From NCBI GenBank assembly GCA_963841065.1, contig CAWJBI010000042.1, positions 124,001 to 188,000 of the forward strand: a stretch of 64,000 nt of DNA, read 5' to 3'. Below, piece after piece: positions 20,554 to 29,525 of the stretch. Made by a program: the position numbers and the translations under genes. This DNA comes from M0108 sp963841065. Lineage in GTDB: Bacteria; Pseudomonadota; Gammaproteobacteria; Chromatiales; Chromatiaceae. Below the pieces are notes generated by a model. It had not been told where the DNA came from. It was given only the letters and a program-made list of their open reading frames with translations, and searched no databases. Each line of letters begins with the position of its first letter. Positions within the stretch are counted from its first letter, which is position 1.

Positions 20554-21738
20554 AAAGGCAGGGAACACCAAAACCCGCCCAAGGGAGCGACTTCGAATCC
20601 CTGGTGGTGACGATTGTCCAGATCCACCAGCAAGCCCAGGATTTCGCCACCAAGGCCGTCAACGTCGGTCTCACGCTGCGGAACTGGTTCATCGGACACC
20701 GCATCGTAGAGTTTGAGCAACAGGGGCGCGACCGGGCTGCTTACGGCGAGCGCTTGTTGCCGGAACTGGCGAAACGGCTCATGGCGGCGGGACTCAAGCG
20801 GGTGGACACGCGGGAGCTTCGCCGCTTCCGCCTCCTCTACACCGTCTATCCGCAAATTCGGGAGACAGTGACTCCCGAATTGCTCGCCCGCGCCGGTGCC
20901 TCAGCACTTCAACCCCTGCTGCATTTCGCTCCGCTGGCAAAACGGGAGACAGTGTCTCCCGAATCTCAGATTGTGGAGACAGTGACCCCACAATCTTTAC
21001 CGGCCAGTTCCGACCTCCTCCACCGCCTCTCTTTTTCCCACCTCGCCGAGCTGCTGGAACTCCCCGACGACACCCAACGCCGCTTCTATGAAATCGAGTG
21101 CATCCGCGGCAACTGGTCCGTCCGCGAGCTGCGCCGCCAGATCGACAGCCTCTATTACCAGCGCAGCGGCCTTTCAAAGAACAAAGCCAAGCTCTCCGCC
21201 ACCGGCCCACGCCAGGGCCGAAACCCTCCAGCCCGCCCAGATCATCCGCGATCCCTACATCTTCGAGTTCCTCGGCCTCCGCTCCCGCGACGTCATGGGC
21301 GAGACCGACCTCGAAGACGCTCTGCTCGATCGCCTCCAGGACTTCCTCCTCGAAATGGGCCACGGCTTCTGCTTCGAAGCCCGGCAAAAGCGCCTCCTCA
21401 TCGGCGAAGAGCACTTCTTCGTGGACCTCGTCTTCTACCACCGCGTGCTCAAGTGCCACGTCCTCGTGGAGCTGAAGACCACCGCCTTTTCCCACGAGCA
21501 CCTCGGCCAGCTCAACACCTACGTCGCCTACTACAAGAAGCACGAAATGACGCCCGGCGACCAGCCGCCCGTCGGCATCCTCCTCTGCACCCGCAAGAAC
21601 GAAGCCCTCGTCGAATTCGCCCTCGGCGATCTGCCGAACAAGCTCTTCGTCTCCCGCTACGCCGTGGAGATGCCGAAGAAGCAGGAAATGGAAGCCTTCC
21701 TCAAACAACTCGGAAGGGAGATCGACCATGAAGGCTAA
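20550..21738 (+). CDS. DUF1016/YhcG-type PD-(D/E)XK nuclease-like protein, one frameshift
   Basis: The N-terminal DUF1016 helical domain (VNVGLTLRNWFIGHRIVEFE, RRFRLLYTVYP) joins a C-terminal PD-(D/E)XK fold (FVDLVFYHRVLKCHVLVELK, then LGQLNTYVAYY). A frame change near 21210 separates them. The linker holds three short RETVTPE/RETVSPE/VETVTPQ repeats. Family members are frequently embedded in type I R-M operons. Whether it cuts DNA here or assists HsdRMS is unknown. It overlaps both hsdM and the following small gene, so it is part of the same operon. Confidence 0.86.
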
Positions 21739-22072
21739 AGCGATCCGCAAGCCTGCACCTGCCCCTGTGGCCCCCGACTTCGCACAAATCAGTGCCCTCG
21801 CAGCCAGGCTGCACGATCTCCATCGGCAACGAGTCGCGGCGCTCACTCCCATCGCGCAAGACCTCATCCAATCCCAGTCCCGGGAGGCTCAGGAAATCGA
21901 GCACACCCTGGATCACCTGCTCGACTGCGCCTGCATTCCGGAAGGCCTTGCTCTCTTCAAAGCCCTCTGCCGCTACTACTACGCCATCAACCCCGCCGCC
22001 ACCGCCGGCTACGTCCACGCCTACCGGGACATGTGGGACAGCGAGGAAACCGGAAATGAGCTGGCATCATGA
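21728..22072 (+). CDS. Small protein of unknown function inside the hsd operon
   Basis: A 114-residue, mostly helical soluble protein (AQDLIQSQSREAQEIEHTLD, then CRYYYAINPAATAGYVHAYR). I do not recognise its family. It overlaps the DUF1016 gene by 11 bases and the hsdS start by 4 (ATGA at 22069). Its position between them implies a role in the R-M complex or its control. Confidence 0.72.
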   Translation: MKAKAIRKPAPAPVAPDFAQISALAARLHDLHRQRVAALTPIAQDLIQSQSREAQEIEHTLDHLLDCACIPEGLALFKALCRYYYAINPAATAGYVHAYRDMWDSEETGNELAS

Positions 22073-23753
22073 AGCTGGAAACCTTTTTCGAGAAGTTCGA
22101 CCTGTTCGCCGACGCGCCCGACGCGGTGGCGAAGATGCGGGAGTTGGTGCTGGAACTTGGCGGTGACGGGAAGGCTTGTCGGCCAAGATCCGAACGAATG
22201 AGCGCAGCGCTCGTCCTGAAATCGAGTCCGAGCTGAACAGCGCGTCGAAGACTCGAAACTGCGGCCAGACGCTCATCGAGGCAGACGAAGCAGCCGATCA
22301 TTCGGCGATAAGCTGGACATCGACGCTTCGTGCGATGTCACTGGCGAATTCGGACTCGGTCGCAATCGGCACTCGCCGACATATGAGTGTCGGCAGCGAT
22401 GAACCGTCCAAAGTCAGGCGACATTCATGGCGAACGTATCGTTCTGCATCCAGAGCATGCACGGCATCGCACGGAACTCGAGTCGACGCTCGATGAGACG
22501 TCATCGACTACGATGCGCCGAACTGCTAGGTCGCAGTCGGCGCATCACGCTCATGCGTCCAGAACGCAGATTCGTGGATGCGAACCGATTCGGCGCGCGT
22601 TCTTGAGCCTGCGATTCAACCGATCGCCACTCTGACGCATGTTATTCGCTGTACGGTGCTGCCCGTCACGCTACTGCTGAAGGCGAGCGTTATCGGCATG
22701 GCGTCGCACGATCAGACTGCTCGAGAAGCGATCTATAGCGATCGCCATCGCCCTCCCACCCCTCGCCGAGCAGAAGCGGATCGTGGCGAAGGTGGATGAG
22801 TTGATGGCGTTGTGTGATCGGCTGGAGGCGCAGCAGCAGGAACGGGAGACGCGGCACGCCGCGCTCGCCCGCGCGTCGCTGGCCCGCTTCGCCGACGCGC
22901 CCACCCCGGCCAACCTCCAGTTCCTTTTCCACTCGTCCTACACCATCACCCCCGCCGACCTCCGTAAATCCATCCTCACCCTCGCCGTCCAAGGCAAACT
23001 CGTCCCCCAAGACCCCAACGACGAACCGGCGGAGGAGTTGCTGTCGCGCGGACTGAAAAGCGAGCGGCAGCGCTGCGCAAGCGAAGCAATATCGACGCCA
23101 GCAGACTGCCTGGTCACTGGTGAAGGTACCGTTTCGCATTCCCGACTCTTGGGCGTGGATGCGTCTTGAGCATCTGCGATGCTGATCGACCGATGGAGCT
23201 CGCATGCACGCCGAAGCGATCGAATGCGGCGTTCGCAGTCGATCACCGCGAAGCATCGTCAAACCGGACGGATCGATTCGAATCCTGCCTACGTTCGAAG
23301 GACTGACGATCGAGGAATCTGCCGAAGATGCGCCAGAAGACGGCGACATCCTTGTCACCGAGGATCGGCGACTGGACATGCGGTCGCGCATCCATCTGGC
23401 GAAGCCGACGATCGGCAGTTTGCGTCAGCGACATCATTCGCGATTCTCACCTGCCGACGAGCTGATCCGAGTTCGCACCTTCGATTTGCAGCGTCGCTTC
23501 AGCGCGCGCATTGGCACGTTGCGAATCGAGATCTGCGCCGACAGGCTGGCAATGCCCAGCCGCATCTCAACTGGGACATGTGCGACTTACGCGATTCCCA
23601 CTCCCACCCCTCGCCGAACAACGCCGGATCGTGGCCAAAGTGGATCAACTGATGGCCTTGGTGGACCAGTTGGAAACGCAGCTCGCCGCCTCCCGCGCCA
23701 CCGCCGCGAATCTCCTCGCCGCCCTCGTCGCCGAACTCACCACTCAGGCTTGA
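22069..23753 (+). CDS. hsdS: Type I specificity subunit (HsdS) with both target-recognition regions unreadable
   Basis: The conserved scaffold is clear: N-terminus FFEKFDLFADAPDAVAKMRE; after a +1 shift near 22155, GRLVGQDPNE; central block LPPLAEQKRIVAKVDELMAL with coiled coil and TLAVQGKLVPQDPNDEPAEE; the start of TRD2, VPFRIPDSWAWMRLEHL (23115-23170); and the C-terminal block LPPLAEQRRIVAKVDQLMAL to the stop at 23753. Between these, about 22196-22740 and 23170-23600 have no continuous frame, lower GC, dense CG/GATC strings and no long base runs. Length fits a two-TRD HsdS. I infer a corrupted or mixed-allele consensus rather than a normal gene. Confidence 0.8.
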
Positions 23754-24049
23754 TCAATGCCGAGTTACCCAATAACGCCCCTTCGAGGGTGGGCCCTTGG
23801 GTGAGGGCGGGCGATGTGGAGGTACTTCCCAGTCGGATACGCCAACGGCTGTCCCGGGAGGATCTGGCCGTTCGGCACCGCATCCTGGGCGGCGCGGCCC
23901 GAGGGCTGATTCGCTAACCCGGCGTGGTAGCGTCAGCGGAGTAAGGGCGCTCGCCGCCGTACCCGCGCCTCGGGGAGACGAGTGGCCTGTTGCGTCCTGA
24001 ACAGGTTCAGTCAATAATCGAATTCATCAATAAACCAGGAACTTAAATT
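23754..24049. other. Intergenic between the hsd operon and the first toxin-antitoxin pair
   Basis: About 296 bases. A short open stretch ending near 23917 (VEVLPSRIRQRLSREDLAVR) could be the tail of a decayed gene but lacks a readable start. The last 60 bases are AT-richer and end in a ribosome-binding site (AGGAAC) for the antitoxin gene. Confidence 0.35.
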
Positions 24050-24298
24050 ATGTTGCGACTTAACATTCACGAAGCTAAAACGCATCTATCCCGTTACCTG
24101 CCCGCGCTGGAACACGGCGAAACTATCCTGCTGTGCAAACATGACGTGCCAATTGCCGAAATCCGTCCATTACCGAAGACGCCGGCTCAGCCGCGCCCGT
24201 TCGGACTTGCCGCCGACTTTGGGATCGAACTGCCCGCGGAATTCTTCGAGCCCCTGCCTGATGAACTGTTAGCCGCCTTCAACGGCGCTGATCAGTGA
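24050..24298 (+). CDS. Phd/YefM-type antitoxin
   Basis: An 82-residue antitoxin. The N-terminal prevent-host-death fold (LNIHEAKTHLSRYLPALEHG, then ILLCKHDVPIAEIRPLP) binds DNA and the Pro-rich acidic C-terminus should neutralise the toxin. The stop overlaps the PIN toxin start (GTGA at 24295), the usual coupled arrangement. Confidence 0.9.
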   Translation: MLRLNIHEAKTHLSRYLPALEHGETILLCKHDVPIAEIRPLPKTPAQPRPFGLAADFGIELPAEFFEPLPDELLAAFNGADQ

Positions 24299-24681
24299 AT
24301 ATTTTGCTCGATACCTGCACCTTCCCGTGGATCGTGCGGGACGCCCCACAACTCTCGGCGACAGCCCGCACCCTGTTCAGCGACCCCCGCCATACCGTCT
24401 ACTTGAGCGCCGTATCGGCTTGGGAGATCACGGTCAAGCATCACCTGGGACGGTTACCGCTCGCTGAACCACCGCATCAATATGTTCCGAACGAACGCGC
24501 CAAGCACGGTATCGCCGCTCTCGATCTGACGGAAGCAGCGGTTCTGGAATTACGGCGGCTACCGCCTCACCACCAGGATCCCTTCGACCGGATGCTGATC
24601 TGCCAGGCGATTGCCCACAGCCTGACCCTCCTGACACCGGACGGCCATATCCAGGACTATCCGGTGCGAACCGCTTGGTGA
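24295..24681 (+). CDS. PIN-domain toxin (VapC-like ribonuclease)
   Basis: A 128-residue PIN-domain ribonuclease. Acidic active-site residues are visible: Asp in NILLDTCTF, Glu in SAWEITVKHHLGRL, Asp in HHQDPFDRMLICQA, and a late Asp in LLTPDGHIQDY. It matches the PIN group paired with Phd antitoxins. It starts with GTG inside the antitoxin stop. The target RNA is unknown. Confidence 0.9.
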   Translation: MNILLDTCTFPWIVRDAPQLSATARTLFSDPRHTVYLSAVSAWEITVKHHLGRLPLAEPPHQYVPNERAKHGIAALDLTEAAVLELRRLPPHHQDPFDRMLICQAIAHSLTLLTPDGHIQDYPVRTAW

Positions 24682-24716
24682 ACGCAGGCCGCGTCTGCCC
24701 GTTGGCGAGGGTGAAA

Positions 24717-24780
24717 TTCCCGATCGGGAAATATATATAGAGCCGAGGTGAGTCCTGGCATAAAATGCCCCGAACGGGAA
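24717..24780 (+). promoter_or_regulatory. Two HipB-like operators flanking the hipBA promoter
   Basis: A perfect 14-bp palindrome TTCCCGATCGGGAA (24717-24730) and a near copy GCCCCGAACGGGAA (24767-24780) are centred 50 bases apart. Between them is a -10-like TAAAAT (24761-24766) inside GGCATAAAATGCC. The second site lies just before the hipB start at 24793. The layout suggests cooperative autorepression by HipB/HipA. Confidence 0.65.
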
Positions 24781-24792
24781 ATTGAGCAGGCC

Positions 24793-25053
24793 ATGACATC
24801 CATTCGATCACCTCAACAACTCGGCGCCGCACTTCGTGCTGCCCGTAAACAGCTCGGGCTGACGCAACCCCAGTTGGGCCTGGCGGCAGGGGTTGGCGTG
24901 CGCTTCATTGTCGATCTTGAAGCAGGCAAGCCGACCGTGCGACTGGAAAACGTCCTGCGGGTCATCGATGCCTTGGGCGGAGAACTCCAACTCAGCGGGT
25001 TGCCATCCCCGGTCGCCGAAGATCAACCTGAGGGCAACGACCATGGCGCCTGA
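24793..25053 (+). CDS. hipB: HipB-type XRE antitoxin/repressor
   Basis: An 86-residue helix-turn-helix protein (LGAALRAARKQLGLTQPQLG, then VGVRFIVDLEAGKPTVRLEN) typical of HipB. It would repress the operon at the upstream palindromes and bind HipA. Its end overlaps hipA by 11 bases. Confidence 0.88.
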   Translation: MTSIRSPQQLGAALRAARKQLGLTQPQLGLAAGVGVRFIVDLEAGKPTVRLENVLRVIDALGGELQLSGLPSPVAEDQPEGNDHGA

Positions 25054-26337
25054 GCTGGAAGTCTGGCTGTTCGCTGACCGCGTCGGCACCTTGGCGCTGG
25101 TCGAAGGGCGGCTGAATTTTCGTTACACCCCCGCTTGGCTGTCCCGACCCAACGCCGTGACCTTGTCCAGTTCCCTGCCTTTGCAAACAGAGCCGTTCGA
25201 CGATCACAAAACCCGGCCCTTCTTTGCCGGTCTCTTGCCCGAGGGGCAGATGCGCCGCCTGATCGCACGGCAATTCCAAGTGTCGGGTCAGAACGACTTT
25301 GCCCTGTTGGACCACATCGGTGGGGAATGTGCCGGGGCGGTGACCTTCCTGGAGCCCGGACAGGCTTTGCCTACCCCTAACCAGGGTGACGATGTTCAAT
25401 GGCTGAGCGACGAGGAAGTCGTCGCCATCCTGGATGAATTGCCGCATCGCCCGATGCTGGCGGGCAAGGACGGTTTGCGGCTTTCGCTGGCGGGCGCACA
25501 AGACAAATTGCCGGTGGTTTTTGATGGCGCCCGTATTGGGTTTGCCTCGCAATGGCACGCCCAGCTCCCACATCTTGAAGCCCGCCATCCATGACCGTTG
25601 AAGACAGCGTGACCAACGAAGGTTTCTGCATGGCGCTGGCCGAGGCCATGCGGCTCAAACCGGCACAAGTCAAAAGTTCACTCCGTCCTGAGTCGTCCAT
25701 TCCTGCTGGTCGAGCGCTACGACCGGGTCGTGGATGCACAAGGGCACCGGCAGCGCCTTCATCAGGAGGACTTCTGCCAGGCCTTGGGCGTGATTCCTGA
25801 AATGAAATACCAGAACGAAGGTGGGCCGGATCTGGCGCAATGTTTCGAACTGGTACGCCGTGTCACGCGCCCGAGTGCGCCGCAGATCCTGCGCTTGCTC
25901 GACTACGTGATCTTTAACGCCTTGATTGGCAATCACGACGCGCACGCCAAGAATTTCTCGCTGCTGTACCGGGCAAGACCCCCGTCCTGGCGCCTTTATA
26001 CGACACGCTGTCGACGGCGGTGTACCCGACACTGACGCCCAGGATGGCGATGAAAATCGGTAGCAAATACAAGTTCAGCGAGCTTCAAGCGCGGCATTGG
26101 CTGCAATTTTCGGAAGGCGTAGGCCTTGCCAGGGCGCAGGCCAAAAGGCGCATTCTGGAGTTGGCGAAGATCGCTGCCACCCACTGCGCGCAAGCTCCAA
26201 TCCAGTCCGGGACAGGGCTTTGTTGGCAGTGGGTGGTCGAGCGCATCCTGGCCCTGATTGAGCAGCGCTGTGCCCTGACGATTCGACGGCTCAGCGAGCC
26301 TGCCGCCGATGCCGAGGATGTGCTTGCTGACTCTTGA
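25043..26337 (+). CDS. hipA: HipA-type serine/threonine kinase toxin, frameshifted
   Basis: HipA kinases halt growth by phosphorylating translation factors such as GltX. The N-terminal subdomain (FFAGLLPEGQMRRLIARQF), the ATP-site region LSLAGAQDKLPVVF, and the catalytic loop NALIGNHDAHAKNFSLLY are all present. Frame changes near 25547, 25585, 25680 and 25975 break it; the repaired length of about 430 residues is normal. Given frameshifts in essential genes nearby, I cannot say whether this toxin is truly inactive. Confidence 0.86.
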
Positions 26338-26411
26338 CGAGTCAAGGTAAGGGTCGCGGCGGCGGTGCAGCGCTCGCCGCCGCACGGCCCACCATCCCAC
26401 GGCCGAGCCGA

Positions 26412-27365
26412 TCAAAAGGCCGCGAGAAAGGCCGCCACAAAGGCCTCATAGTCGCCGTCGGCAAGCTCATTGATGCCCGCCGCCGCCGGACGCCCGCCAC
26501 CACCGGGGAAGCCCCGGCAGAGATCATCCGCCCCCTGGCGCCGGGTCAGGGGCGCCCGGACGCTGACGACGAAGCCCCCCGCCGGCAGCCGCGTGAGCAA
26601 GGCATGGGCCTGATCCGGGGCCGCCCGCGCCAGCTCGTTAGCCAGCACGCCCCCAGCCCGACGCGCCCAGGGCGCCGCCGGCAGCAGGTGAAGCCGGTGC
26701 CCAGGGTCATCGATCTCGGGCGCGACGGCCCGCGCCCGGCTCATGTCGTCCTGGAAGCCATCCCGCAGTTGCCCAAAGGCCGGGTCCAGGGCGATAAAAT
26801 CCAGGGGGTTGGCATAAGGCCGCAGCCGGCGGAAGAGGGCGTCCGGCGGGAAGTGCAGATCGGCCACCTCGGCCCCATAGCCGTTGTAATTCAGATAGAT
26901 GCCCAGGTCGCGCAGGGCCTCCATCTGGCCGCTGGTCAGGCCCAGGGGCTGAGCGGCCCGGCGCGCGGATTCGTCGAAGTTGTCGCCGAAGGTGCCCACC
27001 ACCGCCCAGGCGCGCTGGCTACCGCCCAGATAGTCATCCACCAGCAGACTGGTGCCGCGATCCGGGGTGGTGTCGATGTGGGCCTCGAACAGGGGGTGCG
27101 TGGGGATCTCGCCCGGGAAGTGGTGATCGAAATAACGCACCCGGGCACCCCTGGCCAGCAGATCATCGAGGGCCCGCCGGTTCTTTTCCAAGGCGATGTC
27201 CAGCGCCCAGACCTCATCCCCGGCCGCGGCCGCCACCCGTGCCAGGAGGCCGATATCCCGCTTGACCCCGGTCACCAGGACCGCATCGCGCGGGTCCTCC
27301 AGGCGCAGTTGTTGCAGGGCGCAGAGGCCGTCGGCATCGCCGTTGAAGACATCAAAACAGGTCAT
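26412..27365 (-). CDS. DHH-family phosphoesterase
   Basis: A 317-residue DHH/DHHA1 protein. Metal-binding motifs: FDVFNGDADGLCALQQL near the N-terminus, DIALEKN, and RVRYFDHHFPGE. The C-terminal DHHA1 part ends with GGGGRPAAAGIN. Relatives hydrolyse short oligonucleotides or cyclic dinucleotide products; the substrate here is not determined. It is convergent with hipA and divergent from rlmN. Confidence 0.85.
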   Translation of the reverse strand: MTCFDVFNGDADGLCALQQLRLEDPRDAVLVTGVKRDIGLLARVAAAAGDEVWALDIALEKNRRALDDLLARGARVRYFDHHFPGEIPTHPLFEAHIDTTPDRGTSLLVDDYLGGSQRAWAVVGTFGDNFDESARRAAQPLGLTSGQMEALRDLGIYLNYNGYGAEVADLHFPPDALFRRLRPYANPLDFIALDPAFGQLRDGFQDDMSRARAVAPEIDDPGHRLHLLPAAPWARRAGGVLANELARAAPDQAHALLTRLPAGGFVVSVRAPLTRRQGADDLCRGFPGGGGRPAAAGINELADGDYEAFVAAFLAAF

Positions 27366-27625
27366 GGGAGGCTTCCTCGCCGCTTACCACTGAGCGCCGG
27401 AGTCTAGCGGCCCGCGCTTTATCCAGCAAGGAGGGTATTGGCAGGGTCCCCCAAGGGTCCGGCCCGATTGCCACCCGCCGCCGGACTGGTTAAACTTTCG
27501 CCGTTACTCCATGGGTTTATTTCCCGTCCGCCCCGCCCTGCTGGACCATCCAGGCCCAGGTATCGGGCGCGGGATTGGCCCTAGGCCCTCCACTCATAAG
27601 CCCAACCCAGATCCTATTGCCACGC

Positions 27626-28783
27626 ATGGCCGTCATTTCCATTCCCTTGACGAATCTTGCCGCTACCCCGCTTCCCGGTGGCCTGGCGACCGCGCGCCCC
27701 AATCTGCTCGACCTGGACCTGAAGGGTTGCGAGGCACTGGTGACGTCCCTGGGCCACAAGGCCTTTAATGGTCGTAACCTCTTTAAGTGGATCCACAAGC
27801 ACGGCGTCCTGGATTTCGAGGCCATGACGGACCTGTCCCTCGGGCTCAGGACCCAGCTCCATGACACCACCGAGATCCGCCCGCCCCGCCTGGCCGAGGA
27901 GTGGCCCTCCGCCGACGGCACCCGCAAGTGGATGATGGAACTGGCGGATGGCCAGCGGGTGGAGACGGTCTTGATCCCCTTGCTGATCCCCCAGGAGCGG
28001 CGCAACACCCTCTGCGTCTCCTCTCAGGTCGGCTGCGCCCTCAACTGCAGCTTCTGCGCCACGGCGCGGCAGGGTTTCAACCGCAATCTGACCCCGGGGG
28101 AGATCATCGGCCAGGTCTGGCACGCCACGCGCTGGCTCGGGGTGCCGCCCTCCAATGTGGTGCTGATGGGCATGGGCGAGCCCCTGGCCAATTTCGACAA
28201 CCTGGTCACCGCCCTCTCCATCATGCAGGACGACCTGGCCTACATGGCCGCCAAGCAGCGGGTGACGGTCAGTACCTCGGGCATCGTGCCCAATATCTAT
28301 CGCCTGGCGGAGGTCAGCGATGTCTCCCTGGCGGTCTCCCTCCACGCCCCCAACGACGCCCTGCGGGACGAGCTGGTGCCCATCAACCGCAAGTACCCCC
28401 TGGAGGTGCTGATTCCCGCCTGCCGCAACTATATCGGTGATGAGCGGCGCCGGCGCGTGACCTGGGAATACGTCATGCTCGATGGCGTCAATGACAGCCC
28501 GACCCACGCCAAGCAACTGATTCGCCTGCTGGAAGGGACCCGTTCCAAGGTCAACCTGATCCCCTTCAACCCCTTCCCCGGCAGCGACTATCGCACCTCG
28601 CCCAGCGAACGCATTCTCGCCTTCCGCGACCGCCTGATCCGCTCTGGCCTCTTTACCACCACCCGCAAGACCCGGGGTGACGAGATCTCCGCCGCCTGCG
28701 GCCAGTTGGTCGGTCGGGTGCGGGATCGCGGCCGTCGGGTCCCGGCCCCCCCGGCTTGGCCCCTGCCGATCGTCGCGACATGA
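27626..28783 (+). CDS. rlmN: 23S rRNA/tRNA adenine-C2 methyltransferase RlmN
   Basis: Radical-SAM enzyme that methylates A2503 of 23S rRNA and A37 of some tRNAs. It has the N-terminal helical domain (KAFNGRNLFKWIHKHGV), the CX3CX2C cluster GCALNCSFCATARQGFNRN, GMGEPLANFDN, and the second catalytic cysteine in SAACGQL. Start at ATG 27626 (MAVISIPL); the C-terminus has an extra basic/Pro tail. It overlaps pilW by ATGA. Confidence 0.95.
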   Translation: MAVISIPLTNLAATPLPGGLATARPNLLDLDLKGCEALVTSLGHKAFNGRNLFKWIHKHGVLDFEAMTDLSLGLRTQLHDTTEIRPPRLAEEWPSADGTRKWMMELADGQRVETVLIPLLIPQERRNTLCVSSQVGCALNCSFCATARQGFNRNLTPGEIIGQVWHATRWLGVPPSNVVLMGMGEPLANFDNLVTALSIMQDDLAYMAAKQRVTVSTSGIVPNIYRLAEVSDVSLAVSLHAPNDALRDELVPINRKYPLEVLIPACRNYIGDERRRRVTWEYVMLDGVNDSPTHAKQLIRLLEGTRSKVNLIPFNPFPGSDYRTSPSERILAFRDRLIRSGLFTTTRKTRGDEISAACGQLVGRVRDRGRRVPAPPAWPLPIVAT

Positions 28784-29520
28784 CCCTGTCGCGCCCTTGG
28801 GCCGCCCTGACCATGACCCTTTTCCTGGCCGCCTGCGGGGGCGACAAGGGGGTCAAATCCGATGGCCCCCAGGCTAGCCCGGGTGATCTCTATGTCCAGA
28901 TCGCCGCCGAGTATTACCGGCTGGGCGAGGTCGAGCCGGCCCTCAAGAATGCCCAGAAGGCCCTGGAGGAGGACCCCAATAATGCCCAGGCCCACAATGT
29001 CATCGCCACCATCTACCAGCAGTTGCGGCAGCCGGAACTGGCGGAAAAGCATTTCCGGACCGCCCTGGGCCTGGCCCCGAACGATCCCTATCTGCTGATG
29101 GCGTGGGGCAACTTCCTCTGCGACCGGGGCGATTACGCCGGGGCGGCGGCCCAGTACCAGCAGGCCCTGGCCAACCCCCTCTTCAATGCCCCCTGGATGG
29201 CCGAGACCCGTGCTGGCATCTGCGGCCGCCGCGCCGGCCAGACCGCCAGCGCCGAGCAGGCCCTGCGCCGCGCCCTCTCCGCCAACCCCGGCTATGCCCC
29301 GGCCCTGATCGAGATGGCGGAATTGGAGCATGCCCAGGGTCGCAATCCTTCCGCCAAGTCCTATCTGGAGCGCTATCTCGCGGCGGGGGGGCGAGGCCCC
29401 AAGGCCCTGCTGTTGGGGGTGCGGATCGAGCGCGCCCTGGGCGCTCGCCCAGCCGCCAGCCGGTATGAGAAGTTGCTGCGCGAAAATTATCCGGATGCCC
29501 CGGAAGTTCAATCCCTTTGA
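28780..29520 (+). CDS. pilW: Type IV pilus biogenesis/stability lipoprotein PilW (PilF)
   Basis: The signal with lipobox (LTMTLFLAACGG, Cys at residue 18) is followed by TPR repeats (YYRLGEVEPALKNAQKALEE, AHNVIATIYQQLRQPELAEK, ALIEMAELEHAQGRNPSAKS). This is the outer-membrane pilotin for PilQ secretin assembly in other gammaproteobacteria. The position between rlmN and rodZ is conserved. Start at ATG 28780 rather than the in-frame ATG at 28756. Confidence 0.9.
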   Translation: MTLSRPWAALTMTLFLAACGGDKGVKSDGPQASPGDLYVQIAAEYYRLGEVEPALKNAQKALEEDPNNAQAHNVIATIYQQLRQPELAEKHFRTALGLAPNDPYLLMAWGNFLCDRGDYAGAAAQYQQALANPLFNAPWMAETRAGICGRRAGQTASAEQALRRALSANPGYAPALIEMAELEHAQGRNPSAKSYLERYLAAGGRGPKALLLGVRIERALGARPAASRYEKLLRENYPDAPEVQSL

Positions 29521-29525
29521 GGGCC

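Noticed and set aside
23268..23290. GATTCGAATCC, resembling a tRNA T arm
   Set aside because: It lies in the scrambled hsdS region and has no acceptor, D or anticodon arms around it.
22690..23391. Minus-strand 233-codon frame across the centre of hsdS
   Set aside because: It crosses the conserved HsdS coiled-coil block, which is clearly coding on the plus strand.
22190..23600. Diversity-generating retroelement or phage insertion as explanation for the scrambled hsdS intervals
   Set aside because: No reverse transcriptase, template repeat, integrase or inverted-repeat boundary is visible nearby; the disturbed parts coincide with TRDs only.
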